From: Heracleum sosnowskyi
Lineage: Eukaryota > Streptophyta > Magnoliopsida > Apiales > Apiaceae
Reading direction: 5' to 3'
NCBI GenBank assembly: GCA_030848705.1
Contig: CM061242.1
Coordinates: forward strand, 62,507,064-62,571,063
Length of the DNA: 64,000 bases
Below the pieces are notes generated by a model. It was not told where the DNA came from and made no database searches. It saw nothing but the letters and a program-made list of their open reading frames with translations. Below are positions 21,251 through 33,392 of the stretch, one piece after another. Both the position numbers and the translations under genes were made by a program. Each line of letters begins with the position of its first letter. The first letter of the stretch is position 1.

Positions 21251-23719
21251 GAGGCACCACAAGATGATGTTGAATCCAGCTAAGTGCGCCTTCGGCGTAG
21301 GATCAGGAAAATTCTTGGGCTTGATGGTTTCTAAATGTGGAATTGAGGCTAGCCCCGACAAAATCAAAGCGATTTTGGACATGGAACCACCACGGCCTGT
21401 CAAGTATGTTCAAAAACTAATTGGGAGAGTGGCAGCATTAGGAAGATTCATATTCTCCTAATCGGGGGAGAAGTGCTTGCCTTTCGTCAAAGCTTTGAAA
21501 AACATGAAGAATTTTGAGTGGACAACAGAAAGTCAGGTAGCCTTTGAAGCCTTGAAGAAGTACATGGCTGAGGCACCATTGTTGGAAAAACCAAAACCGG
21601 GAGAGACGCTCTACTTATACTTGGCCATCTCAAACACCGCCCTTGGAGCTGTTTTGGTTAAGGAGGAATTGAAGGTTCAGAAACCCATCTACTACGTGAG
21701 CAAGATTCTGCACGGAGCAGAGATAACTATTCTATGATAGAGAAGTTTGCATTAGCCCTGATCATGGCCTCGAGAAAAATATGCCCGTACTTCCAGGCAC
21801 ACAAGATAGAAGTCTTGACTAATCAACCTCTAGGAAACATCTTGCACATTCTTAAAGTTAGTGGAAGATTGATCAAGTGGGCTATAGAATTGGGAGAATT
21901 TGACATCAAGTACAAGCCTCGAACAGCCATTAAAGCACAAGCACTTGCTAACTTCATGGTTAAATGTACCATCGACAACCAAGAAGTCGGGGGGCAGAAG
22001 ATAGTACCTTCGGAAGGCAAAGAGGATGGAAAGCAATATGAAGAGATGATATTCAAGGAATATTGGGTACTCTATTTTGATGGGGCATAAAAAACAAAAT
22101 CATGTCGAACAGGTTAGTGCTACAAAGTCCCGATGGATTTCTCATTGAATATACACTAAAACTGGACTTCCCGACAACAAACAATGAAGTTGAATATGAA
22201 GCCTTAATAGCAGGTTTAGGCCTAGTTGGGGCCCTAAGAGTCAAGACTCTTAAAGTTTGCGGGGACTCGAGGCTAGTGGTTTCCCAAGTGAATGGGGAAT
22301 TTGAGGCCATAGATGAAATCATGGCTAAGTATCGGAAACTGGTGAAACACATTATGACTCAGTTTGATGAATGCTATGTGGAGCACATTCCTAGAGAGGA
22401 GAATATAAAGGGTAACACATTATCTAAGTTTGCTTCTTCAGAAATAGAAAACTATGCTGGAATTGTTTACTTCGAAGTCTTGAAGACTCCTAGCATCAAC
22501 GGAAAGCTAGTAGCACCTATAGATATTGGCAGTTGTTGGATTGATCCTATCAAAGAACATTTGGAGACAGGTTGGTTACCCAACAATGCCTTGGAAGCAC
22601 GAAAGTTATCAGTCAGAGCTTTGAGGTACACATTAATTGAAGGGATTTTATATAAGAAATCTTTTATTATCCCCGACTTGAAGTGTTTGAGACCTCAAGA
22701 GGCAGAACTAGCCTTGAAAGAAGTTCATGAGGGGATTTGCGGTCAACACTTGGGGGGCAGGGCCCTTGCTCATAAAATTACTCGTCTAGGCTTTTATTGG
22801 CCAGATATGCTTGCGAACGCTAAAGAATATGTTAAGAAGTGTGAACGGTGCCAAAATTTTGCACCTTTGGTTAGACAACCACCAGAGATGCTCACATCAG
22901 TTAGCTCACCTATTCTGTTTGTTATGCGGGGAATGGATATACTTGGCCCATGTCCAGTAACAAGTGCATAGAGAAAGTTTTTGATTGTGGCAATTGACTA
23001 CTTCACTAAATGGATTGAGGCTAAACCCCTAGCCAAGATAACCACCAAACAAGTAATGCAATTCCTATGGGAAAGTGTGATGTGCCAATATGGAATTTCA
23101 CGAATCCTGGTCACGGATAATGGAACACAATTTAACAATGAGGATTTCAAGAAGTATTGTGAGGAGAATGCCATAGAATTAAGATTTACATTAGTTGCTC
23201 ACCCCCAAGCAAATGGGCAAGCTGAAGTAGCCAATCGAATTATCCTGGATGGACTAAAGAAAATGGTTGAATGCTCGAGGAATACTTGGGTGGACGGGTT
23301 ATTTCCCATACTTTGGGCATATCGTATCACCTGCAAAGTTACTACTGGAGCAACCCCATTTTTTTAGCATATGGGGCAGAAACAATGGTTCCAGTGGAGA
23401 TTACCCATACTTCCCCAAGAGTGGAAGCCTACGAACCAGAAGCAAATGAGGAAAGCATGAGGTTAGCCTTGGACCTAATTGATGAAGTTAGGGACGAAGC
23501 AAATGCTAAAATTGTTGAAAATCATAAGCGAGCATCTTTCTATTATAACCTAAGGGTTAAAGAGAGATTCTTTCGCCAGGGAGATTTGGTCTTAAGAAAG
23601 ATTGAAGCATCTGGAGTGGGACTGAAAGGAAAATTAGCTCCAAATTGGGAAGGGCCATAGAAGGTCAAAAGTGTGTTTGGAAGAGGCTCATACAAGTTGG
23701 AAATCCTCGAGGGGATTGA
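21251..23719 (+). pseudogene. Gypsy-2 pol: RT end, two RNase H domains, integrase
   Basis: Order: end of RT (NPAKCAFGVGSGKFLG), RNase H of Ty3 type (PIYYVSKIL ... LALIMASRKICPYF), then a second RNase H (WVLYFDGA, FPTTNNEVEYEALI, GDSRLVVSQVNG), the dual arrangement typical of the Tat lineage. Integrase follows: the zinc finger (HEGICGQH ... CERCQ), a core with D (MDILGPCP), D (VTDNGTQF) and the QANGQAEVANR region, and a C-terminal GDLVLRKIEASG module. Lesions: TAA 21459-21461, frameshift near 21735, TAA at 22088, TAG at 22969, an extra T in the run at 23357, TAG at 23658. Upstream codons to 21129 belong to element X, not pol. Confidence 0.9.
23715..23719 (+). repeat. Target-site duplication ATTGA, left copy
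   Basis: ATTGA here and at 27121-27125 flank the TG...CA sequence 23720-27120 exactly, proving a single LTR-type insertion into Gypsy-2 pol. Confidence 0.9.
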
Positions 23720-26700
23720 TGTAATATCCGTGAACTTTATTAATAATATAAATTATATTTTATGTGTAAAATAATTATTGTGGAGTATTTGGAGTCTAAA
23801 TGGTTAAGGTTAATGAGTAATAGTATGTCAATGGTTGTGTAGAAAGCCCCTTTCGAATATCTTTTCATTTAAAAATATCTTCAGTTGTGAGCCCCGTTTT
23901 GAAAATTCAAGGGCCCCGTTGAAATTTTGTACATCATTATTATTCCTTCGTCGTTCATATCTGAATCATTATTGGAAGATTTCTTCGTATTATTATATTC
24001 CTTATTATCTAATACTATCAATAGTATCTGTTTTGTTTAAAAAGAGAAAAGTTATTCCGTACCCTAATTGTTTAGGGCGATTGATATATCGTTCATATCA
24101 ATAATACATCTTTTATAGCCCCAGTATTCTTGAGCATTCGTTATATAAATGATATGTATTGATATGGATAACATCAGTCCTTGTGGATAGTTATCACCTC
24201 GTAAAACGTGAACTTTACTTTATTAAAGATTTAAAGCGATCCAGTGGATCGATATCGATCCAAAAATGTCGTTTGGGGTATTATTTTCCACTAAGTATAA
24301 AAAGACAAATCGTACATTATCCTTCGTATAATCCGTATTACATATTTACAAAAATATAAAAATTCCCGAACCGTGTTCTTCGTGTTCTCGAAGATTAAAC
24401 TTAATCTTGAAAGTGTTATTGGAATCCAAATCTCAAGTTCAAGTACTCAAATCAAAGCTTTTGATCTCTAGTTTCAGAATCTTCAAACCATATCCTCATC
24501 TGGTAATTTTTCGATTTATTATGAATTTTTCAATATTCGAATTAAAATTAGGGTTCTTGTTCGAATTGGGGATTTTTATTCTGTTAATTCTCCGTTCAAT
24601 TGATTGCTTCTAACATGTTCCTTGGGTTCTAATGAGTAGGAATTCATGCTTTAATTTCATGTTTATGTTCGATTTTGAGAATTTTGATTTTAGGGTTTTT
24701 ACCCGAATTTTCTTTTTAATAGTCCGTTCATATGAATGATCTGACATTGTTTTTTATAGAGGGCTTTTGTTGTATGTGTTCTTAGCTTCATTTTAACATA
24801 AAGAACATAGAGTTTAATGTAGAAATAAGCTAGATCGGAAAATTGTTTAAGCTCGTCGGAATTTGGTCGGGTTTTGGATTCCGGTGATGTTTTTGGTTTG
24901 TTTTTGATCGGAATGTATTGGTATGGTTGTTAGGAGTGTTTTGGTATCAAAAGCCCCAATTTTTGTTGTGTTTTTGATTCGCCGGATTCTGGGTAGGTCG
25001 CCGGATTCTGGGAATTTTCCGGTTGTTCTTCGCGACCCGGTTTGTTCTTGGCGACCCGTGACCCGATCCATTGACCCGATTTCTGACCCGGTTTCAATCT
25101 TCGAAACCCTAAATTATTTTCAGAAAACTGTTTTTGGATTTTATTTTTAAAAATAATTCGAAATTAGTTTAATATTTATAAAAATCATATTTTTATTTTA
25201 AAAATACATTTTTAAATTCAGAAAATTCTGAAAAATTATATTTATTTATTTAAATTTGAAAACTGATTAAATTTAATTATTTTACTTATTTTTTATTAAT
25301 AATTAATTAATTTGATTAATTGATTTAGTTTATTAATCAGTTAATTCTTATTAATTAATTATTAATTAGATTTAATTAATTTAAATTAAGTTTAATTATT
25401 TCCTAGCTTGATTTAATTATTTAAAAATAGTTTGAGTGTTTGGAAATTGTCAATTAATTTTATATTAATTGATTAAATTGTTTTAAATACTATATTGGGA
25501 TTAATAATCTGATTTTTGATTTAAAAATTATTTGTGACTTATTTAAATTCAAATGTGCATCGGATATTGTTTTAAAAAATATTTATAAGTGCTATATGGT
25601 TTGTACGAGTTGAATAATGTGTTTTATTGTCCGTAAATGCTTTGTATAAGGGCTAGTGTCTGAGTTTTTATTTTCGTAAAATAGAACGAGCGTCCGATAA
25701 ATGCTGTTAAGTACCCGATTACTTGTTTAGACTTAAAAATGGTTATGAGTATATGTCCAAGGTAGAACGAGGATAGTTAGACTTATTATTATGAGTTGTT
25801 TATTTTAGAATCGAGTTCCCGAAGCAAGGGAAAGGAGAAGGTAGAGTAAGCGAGATAGACAGAAGTCGACTACGTAGACCAGGCAAGTATCTGTGCCTTT
25901 ACTTGTTGATTCAATTGATATTGTTTCCAATGATTATGCATGTTACCCTCAGAACAATTCAGATTATTCAATCTTTACTCCGTATTTGAGCAACTGATGT
26001 TATTTCCTTGAATATTCCTAACTCTTGATTTGATCCACAACCGTGTTGGATATCAGAAACCTTCACCTTCAATTCAGTTTATATTGATGATAACCATTGT
26101 TGACCTTCTTAGATGAGTACGTTGTACCATTGAAACCATTCTGAATCTATTTCTCGGACTTCATTTGATATTGAGTAGTTGAAGCTCTTTTGCAACTATC
26201 ATACCTTTTCATTGAGTACGTTCTACTATTGAAACCATTCCAAATCTATTTCTCAGACTTCATTTGATATTGAGTAGTTGAAGCTCTTTTGCAACTATTA
26301 TACCTTTTCATTGTGTAGGTTCTACCATTGAAACCATTCTGAATCTATTTCTCGGACTTCATTTGATATTGAGTAGTTGAAGCTCTTTTGTAACTATTAT
26401 ACCTTGTCATTATATACTTATCTTGTGATGTATGTTATTGCTTATACTCTGTGATAGAATTGGCATGTTTTTAAAAAAATGGGACCAATAATGGTCGGAA
26501 TAATTTAAGGCCAAGATGGCCATGGATCCTAGTGGAGGACTTTTCTATAAGCAAGTCCGGGGTTGATGCGTGACTGATCAGCAGCTCAACCTTTTGATTT
26601 GAAAAATGTAGAAGCCCAATTCTAATCCCTTTTACTTCCATTGAGATTGTTAAAAAGCTTATGTTTGGCTTAAACCTTGTTGATTCAGATAATTGTGATC

Positions 26701-27120
26701 TTCCTTTCATTATGGAACTGTGATTGATATATATTATGCTTGCTGAGCACTTGTGGTTCATACTTGTTTTGTTTTTAAACCTATTCCACTGAAGCGAGAA
26801 TATGAGCAGACATAGTGCGAGCGATAGTTCTCCAACGGATAGGAGGCCATCTCGAGTGGTTGTCATTGGCAGGGTAGTTGTCTATTTTGTTAGTTAGACT
26901 AGACGTCTAGCTTTGAACTTTAAGTTGTGTAATATTAATAACTCTGAAAACTGGTTTGTAATAACTTAGAAGCTTGTTCAATGCCATAATCTGAACGCGG
27001 TCTTGGTTAAGGGGTGTTTTATGTTATTATTATATTATGCATGTGTTATATCCAGGTATATTGTGTTTCGTTGGTCGAGTGACTCCCCAAACATGTGCCC
27101 CGGGTTTGGAGGGCGTCACA
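23720..27120. repeat. Solo LTR, 3401 bp, of a gypsy-type element
   Basis: It begins TGTAATATCC and ends GGGCGTCACA, bounded by ATTGA duplications, with no gag or pol inside, so it is one LTR left after LTR-LTR recombination or a very long non-coding insertion. Length and end sequences resemble the long LTRs of plant chromoviruses (Tekay/Del-like), an inference. It contains an AT-rich section (25140-25560) and a 100-bp tandem repeat (26104-26413). The short open frames inside lack recognisable domains. Confidence 0.8.
26104..26413. repeat. Three tandem copies of a ~100-bp repeat in the solo LTR
   Basis: Units begin near 26114, 26214 and 26313 and share CATTTGATATTGAGTAGTTG and GAAACCATTC. They differ from each other at only a few positions. 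Confidence 0.85.
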
Positions 27121-27161
27121 ATTGAGGTGCCAAAAACTTGGCATGCTGCGAATTTGAAAAT
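27121..27161 (+). pseudogene. Gypsy-2 pol, final codons
   Basis: After the ATTGA duplication the frame continues EVPKTWHAANLK, the characteristic end of Tat-type pol (TWHAANLK). Copia-C then interrupts at 27162; a stop occurs shortly after the sequence resumes at 57391. Confidence 0.8.
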
Positions 27162-28155
27162 TGTTAATCCCAAATGACCTAACAGAATTGTAGAAGGGGG
27201 GGTTGAATACAATTCTAGATATTTTTAAACTTAAAACAAATTTTAAATAACTTAACACAGAAAATAAAAACACACAAGCAAATATAAAATTTCAGTTGGA
27301 TGTTTTGAGGATCCAACTGAGATGTTTTTATTGCGGGAATAATATATGTTACAAAAGTAGCACAGCTGCTCAGTTCTTAATGTAGAGTGAGAGTGCTCTT
27401 GAAAGAAAGCTAATACAAAATTATTCTATCTCACTTCTTACAATAAAATGAACTGCTACACTTGGTTATATATCCCAAGTTTACAATACTATTTTTGGCT
27501 ACTCTAAAATGTACTAAGGGTAACCGCCAATAGCTTGCTTTTCATTCCTTTTGTCCAATGGTCCTTGGAGATCTTGTCTTTTGTCTTCATGCTTATTATG
27601 ACCACACTCAAGAACCTAATTGGAAATTGGAATGTTTCCTCATTCTCAGTGACCATTTTAATGGCTCCCAATTCAAAGTACACTTCTACATCACCTTTTG
27701 ATCTGTCAGAAAACTGTCACTATCACTTTGTCAACTGTTCAGAAAAGTGATAGTGATTCGTTGATAATAGTGAGATGTATTTCGTTGATGGCTTTATTCT
27801 TCATTCCGTTGATGGTACATTCTTCATTCCATTGATAGTGTAATCTCCATTCTGTTGACATGTCTTCACTTAGGCAAAATTACAAGGCACATCATATTTA
27901 CAATTAGCCAACCTATTTTGCCTATCTAGTACTTAGTCAACATGACTTAGAAAACCTATCTAATACCTACAACAAATGCCTATTAAGTAGTGAAGTATTG
28001 TACAGTGCAATTGCTACATTACTCATTTTGTTGATGAGCTACCTGTCAACGAAAGCTGCAAAGCATACCATTCTGTTGACAGTTACAAAAGTGACTTAAC
28101 ACAAAATCTACCAAGTGTTTTTATAATTATCATCAAGAACAACATATTCCTAACA
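27162..28155 (-). repeat. Copia-C 3' LTR
   Basis: A 994-bp LTR, TGTTAGGAATATG ... GGGATTAACA on the minus strand, with TATATAA at 27466-27472. It has family words such as TTCGTTGATA near 27756 and a CTGTCAACGAAAG/TTGTTGATGAG pair near 28025-28060. Nearly identical to 56393-57385. Confidence 0.93.
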
Positions 28156-28168
28156 ATCTCCCCCAATT
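28156..28168 (-). promoter_or_regulatory. Copia-C 3' polypurine tract
   Basis: The minus strand reads AATTGGGGGAGAT directly before the 3' LTR, the position where plus-strand DNA synthesis is primed. The core GGGGGAG recurs inside ORF3 and pol. Confidence 0.88.
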
Positions 28169-28351
28169 TATGACTGATAGAATAACATCCATAAATCAAG
28201 AGCCTTGATGATAACAAAAACACTTAGACAAATTACAAATTACAAAAGTAGAAATTGTATTGAGCTTCATGATACTTTAAAATTTATTGAAAACAAAGTA
28301 GAAATTCTTACAACACAAGTGCACAGAGTTGCTCCTCTATCCTGAGCAGAT

Positions 28352-31300
28352 TTACCATCTTTGTCTCTGTGGCCTTGTTTTCTTCCCCTTCTTAGCATTG
28401 TTCTCCTCAATTTGAGCATGGAGCCTCCTGTAGAAAATCTTCTCTTCTTCATCTTGTTTACCCAACTTGGATTGCATGAATCTTAGAGTTTCATTAGATG
28501 CCTTTTCCAATTGGTCCTCTATTCTGAAGAATCTCCTACAGTTGTCCTTGTCTCTGAATTCCATCATCCAAAAGGGTTGGAGACGAATTTTCTTTCCTGT
28601 TTGAGGGACCTTTAAAATTATGGGAAATGCATCAGGCTTGTTCCAGCTAGCTTTTACTTGACAAATCTTGGAGACAACCTCAGACTTAGCAGTTTTGGTG
28701 AACCCAAAATCTTTCTTTAAGCACTTGAACACCACTAGCAATGTCTGATAATCCTCTCCTAGAATTCTGTGTAGAGGCCAAATATGTTCCATTCCACCCT
28801 TGTAGACAAACACTAATCTCTCTGGTAGTTTATGAGTAGCTCCTATTCCTCTCACTTCCACCAAGTCATCAAGATATAGGTTTAAGTCAGACTCCTCCCT
28901 TATATCTGCAATGTAGATAAAGTCTTCTGGGTTTGTAGGTGGTTTCTCAACTTGTGGCCTTCTCACAAAAACTGGTTTAGCCTTAGTAGCCCTCTGCTTT
29001 GATTTCTTCTTTGAATCCATCTCAACCAGAAATTTGGGAAAATTAGCTTCATCAAACTCAAATGGCTCCTCCTTTGGCTCAATTGGTTGATCATGAAAAT
29101 TGACTAGATGTTCAGGGTCACAAGCTAATTTTGCTCCAAAACCTTGATCTGAAAAAGTTGAAGGCACATCTGTTACAGGTGCATCTGTTACAGTGCTTTG
29201 AGAATCATCCTTATCAAAAGCCAAGTTTCTTTTAGCTCTTGTTTTAGGTTGCCTTATACTTTTTTCTTTTTCCTTGCTCAGCTTCAGCTCTAGCTCTTTC
29301 TTCTTGCTGTCTTTCCTCTTCATCTAGAGCTTGGGCAACTGCAAGAGCTTGCATGTCTGCCCTAGCTGATTCCTCAGCTTTAGCTTCAGCAAAATTTGGG
29401 TGACCAGCCCAAACACAGATCTCTTGCCCATTCATGTAGACTATTGCTCTTTGATTCCTGATCTCAGGCACATTGCTTTCCTTGCATTTTATAATAAGTT
29501 CACTCAGAACCTTGAGCTCATCTGGAAATGGAGGAGGATAGAAAGTCCTAGAAATATTCTTGCCCTTTGGTTTAGCTGGGGATTTTGGAGATAAGCATCT
29601 CTGAAAGGTAGTTGGGTCAACATCTCTAATACATGAAGTTTGTCCATTTTCTTTCCTTGGACCAGGAATCACTCCATGTAGAAGAGGCTTTAGATCATAT
29701 GAGAGTTTAACCTGTGGCTCAAATTCCATAAACACTAAGACCATGGCATTCGTTGATGTAGAAGTAGCTTGATTCGCTGATGGATGTTTATTTCTTGCAC
29801 TTTCAGCTATCTTCTTAACCCGTGCATCTATATTAGACCATTTCTCTTTTATCTGTTCTGGAATTTGTAGTCTCAGAGATGCACGTTGAATTAGGTCAAT
29901 TCCATCCAATTTATCCTTGATAGACTCCCCCATAGCTAGTGGCTCATGTGGTAAAGAAATGGCTGGGACCATAACTTTTGTGACTTGAATATTGAGCTCC
30001 TTTGATTTCTCCCCCTTTTTGTTATCATCAAGAGTGATAAGAGGGAGACCTTGAGCTTCCACTAACTGAGTCAAAAGCTGAGTCTGCTTCTCCTGTGCCT
30101 GTTGCATATGAGTTAATGTGGCTTCCACTTTGTCCACCCTAACAGTAAGGGTTTTCAAATTGGTTGCAACCTCATGATCCCTTTTGAAGAATTTGTCCAT
30201 TTTGGTCACAGTGAGAAGTGGAAGTCTTTCATCAAACCTCCTATCATTGGAGTCCCTGAAGCTTGCAATTGTGTCCTTGATTTCCCTGGCCTCAATCCTT
30301 GTCTGTAGCATTTGGAGCCTCTGGATTTCTAGAGAATCCAAAATTGCCTTGTAGAATTTCTTCTCATTTTGAGGTGCAGACTCATGAGCCAAGTAAGCTT
30401 CATTATACTTCCTTGTAATTGCAGTATCCAAACCTTGATATCCAAGGGAATCTTGATACAACCATCTTGGCTTAGGAGGCATCACAGATGTCCCAGTCTG
30501 TGTAGTGGTAGCCACCTCTTGCAAATCAGCATCAAGACTATCATCATCACTTGAAAAATCAGCAAACTGATCACTTCCACCAGCTCCTGGAGACAGATTG
30601 GCAAGTGCATCCTTAGCCCTCATCATGGATGTAGTTGTATGAATTAAATTTAGTGTTCTCTCGGCCTCCACATTGCCCTATTGAGCCATGATTTGATATG
30701 CTGGAACAGGGTGAGTAAAGGTTTCAGGATCCAGAGAAATGCTATCCAGAGTTTGTTGATAATGCTCTTGGAAAGACAATTCTCTTTCTCCCTCATTAAC
30801 CTCCATTAACTCACTTGCAATGGCTGTTTCCTCCCTTTGAGCTGTTGTAGTCCCTTCTCTCTCTCCACTATTTTCTTGCATCATGGGCTCCCCATGGCTC
30901 ACACCTCTCACACCCTCACCTTCACCTACTAAGGTGGAACTCTCAATCTCTCCTTTTGCCTGGCTGGAAGAAATAGCCAACATCTCACTCTCATTCTCTC
31001 CTTTTTCCTGGCTGCAAGCCAGCCTCTCAGAATCACTCCCTTTCAATCCTAAAAGTGTTTCAACTACCACTAGGTCATCTGCACTAGTTGTGTTAACAAC
31101 TTGATTTTCAATAAATGGTGCAGAATGAGCTATCAACGGAATGGTAGTTTGAACTGTCAACGGAATGGATACCGTTGATGGAGAAACACTTGTCAACGAA
31201 AGAGATAGTTTCGTTGATGAAGTCAATAAAGGAGTTTGAGAAATTGAAATTACAGTAGAATCTGTGGTGATTGATTTTAAAGATGGTTCCACAGATCCTC

Positions 31301-32855
31301 TTGTAGTTTCAGAAAAAGATGATTGTTGGCCCAACAAATCACTTAACAAGTGATGACCACCAATTTCAGAGTGGGGCTTCTCCAAGAATGGAGTTGGAGA
31401 ATCAGGAATAGATGAATGGATCATATCCACATCTAAGGATTGTGTAGGAGAGTTTTGTGGAGGTGTCTCAATATTAATATTGAGGGAGTGGGACTGTAAC
31501 CCCAGAGTAATAATTGGGGTTACATCAAACTGAATTTGAGAAACTAGAATTGTTGCTTCCAGTGTGTGTGCACCCTATGTGACCTGGGATTTTTTTTTTA
31601 CCCTTCTTTGGTATTGGGAGATAGATGTTTGGGGGCTAGGTGTGTCCCTTACCCTTTTGGTGTGTGCTCTTGGAGGAGAGCTTGTTTCAATAACTACACC
31701 CTTTTGAGAGGATGTAGTTAGACTTGAGCTAATATCCATGTTACTCATTGTGCCTTGTTGGGAAGACACAATGGGGCTAGTCTGGGCAACACTCACCTCT
31801 CCTACCTTATCCTTGGGGTTTCTTTGATTTTCACCCCTTCCCTCACCACTCACCACACCAGCATCACTCCCCTTAGGTTGTGTAGTGGATTTTACAACAG
31901 GTGATTTTTGAGAAGCACCTGAGGTTGGCTTGGTAGATTTAGACTTTGTAGATTTAGGTCTAGTTGTAGGGGCAGGAGCCTGTTGGGTCACAGCTACAGA
32001 CTCCATTGCAACAACAGTAGTAGTAGAAGCAGAAATTGAAGTAACATTTAAATTTACAGGTTGAGAAAGTGTTACCTCAATGACTGGCAAGTACACCATT
32101 GGGACATCACCATTGTGATTGAGCCTCAAGATGTTTGTTAGCACCCTCTTCTCTTGAACAAAACAGTCAAACTTGGAATTGGAGTTAGAGATAACTAATG
32201 GTGTTGGACTAACATGGTTGGCCAACATCATTAGAAATCTAGCATAATAAATGTTCTTTTTCCTAGAATTCTTATCACCCAATTTAGTACCAAGTTCATA
32301 CATTAATTGGGTTCTAAAGTTATAGTACTTATCAGTGAGAAGTTGGTAAGCAAAATTAGAATGGAGTTAGTTAAAGCATCAAAATTACTGATTTTTCTAG
32401 AAAACACTTTAATGAAAGCATCTGCTAAATAGATCTATTCCCTTACCAAACCTCTCCTAATAATTTTACTTAAATTCACAGTTGGCAAAGAGTAATTTAT
32501 AGAATTAAGCATGTTAATAATTTCAGCATTTGTGGGTAAAGCTAAGCAATTATTCTCAGGAATATGAAGGCACGCTTGCAAAACATCTGAATTAACAACA
32601 TACTCTTTAACTTGAATTGTGAATTGCAAAGTGCAGTTAGTCCCACTGTACTCACAGGAGGTCCAAATCTCCTCTATGATTTCATTATAAAGCGGAGTGG
32701 AGTGAAACATAGCATAACTGAGCTTGCAGTTCACCAAAAAAATCCATCATCTTGTGAAAGATTTTGTTCGGGCTTTCCTTGACAACAAATGGTATGGAGT
32801 TGTTCTTCTCATAAATGAACCCTCCAGCAGCCATAAGTTTAACTATGGGCGCCAT
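28352..32855 (-). pseudogene. Copia-C ORF3: very long extra gene after pol
   Basis: It begins at ATG 32855 (MAPIVKLMAAGGFIYEKNN) and runs about 1500 codons to TAA at 28352, in several frames. Lesions include a frameshift at the T-run near 32740, stops near 32400-32430, 31575 and 30675, and a frame change near 29280. Parts: a globular N-terminal domain, a Ser/Thr/Pro-rich low-complexity stretch (31100-32000), a coiled coil with heptads (LTVRVDKVEATLTHMQQAQ), KKGEK encoded by a purine run at 30006-30020, and a basic C-terminal domain (ERLVFVYKGGMEHIWPLHR). It occupies the place of the envelope-like gene of Sireviruses, but I see no signal peptide or membrane segment. Function unknown. Confidence 0.75.
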
Positions 32856-33392
32856 TGTTGAGTAAAGTAGAGTTCGAACTGTGTTTTGCTTTGAGAGAGA
32901 AGAAGTGAGAAAGCCTTTGAAAATTTGGAGAGTAAGATAAAAAGTGAATTAAAGAAAGCAAAAATGCTTAAATACTCCCCCAAAATTTCTCAAAAATTAA
33001 GTCTAATAATAATTGTAAATTACTGGACTGGCTTAAAATTTTACCGTTATAATTAAAACATGACCATGATTTATACTTACAGGGGTGTATGTATAGATCG
33101 TGGTAAAAAGGCGTGTAAATTTCAACGGTTAGATTAACAGTGATATATCAACGAATCAGAATTGAGCGTTTAAGATTCGGTCTATTTCGTTGATAAAGCT
33201 GCATTTTGTTGACATAAAAGAGCTGTCAACGAAATACCAAGAAAAATGCTAAGACTGACAACGGAATAAGACATTCGTTGACATAGTAATTTTGACTTAG
33301 ACAAAATTTCACTTTTTCCTGAGAAAATTAATTCACAGAAAATCATAGCAAATTTCTGGCTGCGATTTAACTTGCAAAAATCTCAAAAATAT
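32856..33392 (-). other. Copia-C spacer between pol and ORF3
   Basis: Non-coding, homologous to 12307-12866. It holds family words in both orientations (TTTCGTTGATAAAG and CTGTCAACGAAAT near 33185-33285). Confidence 0.6.

Noticed and set aside
21129..21251. N-terminal extension of the Gypsy-2 RT frame
   Set aside because: These codons lie within the LTR of element X; RT homology starts only after 21251.
9600..21300. Gypsy-1 unit 3 and Gypsy-2 as one element split by insertions
   Set aside because: Both have codons around KFLG at the break, but they overlap there and differ too much in nucleotide sequence; they are separate families of the same lineage.
26104..26413. Three regularly spaced repeats as a CRISPR-like array
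   Set aside because: They are contiguous 100-bp tandem units without spacers, in a plant LTR.
26802..26900. Short plus-strand frame near the 3' part of the solo LTR
   Set aside because: About 30 codons with no recognisable domain, and it lies inside a sequence bounded as an LTR.
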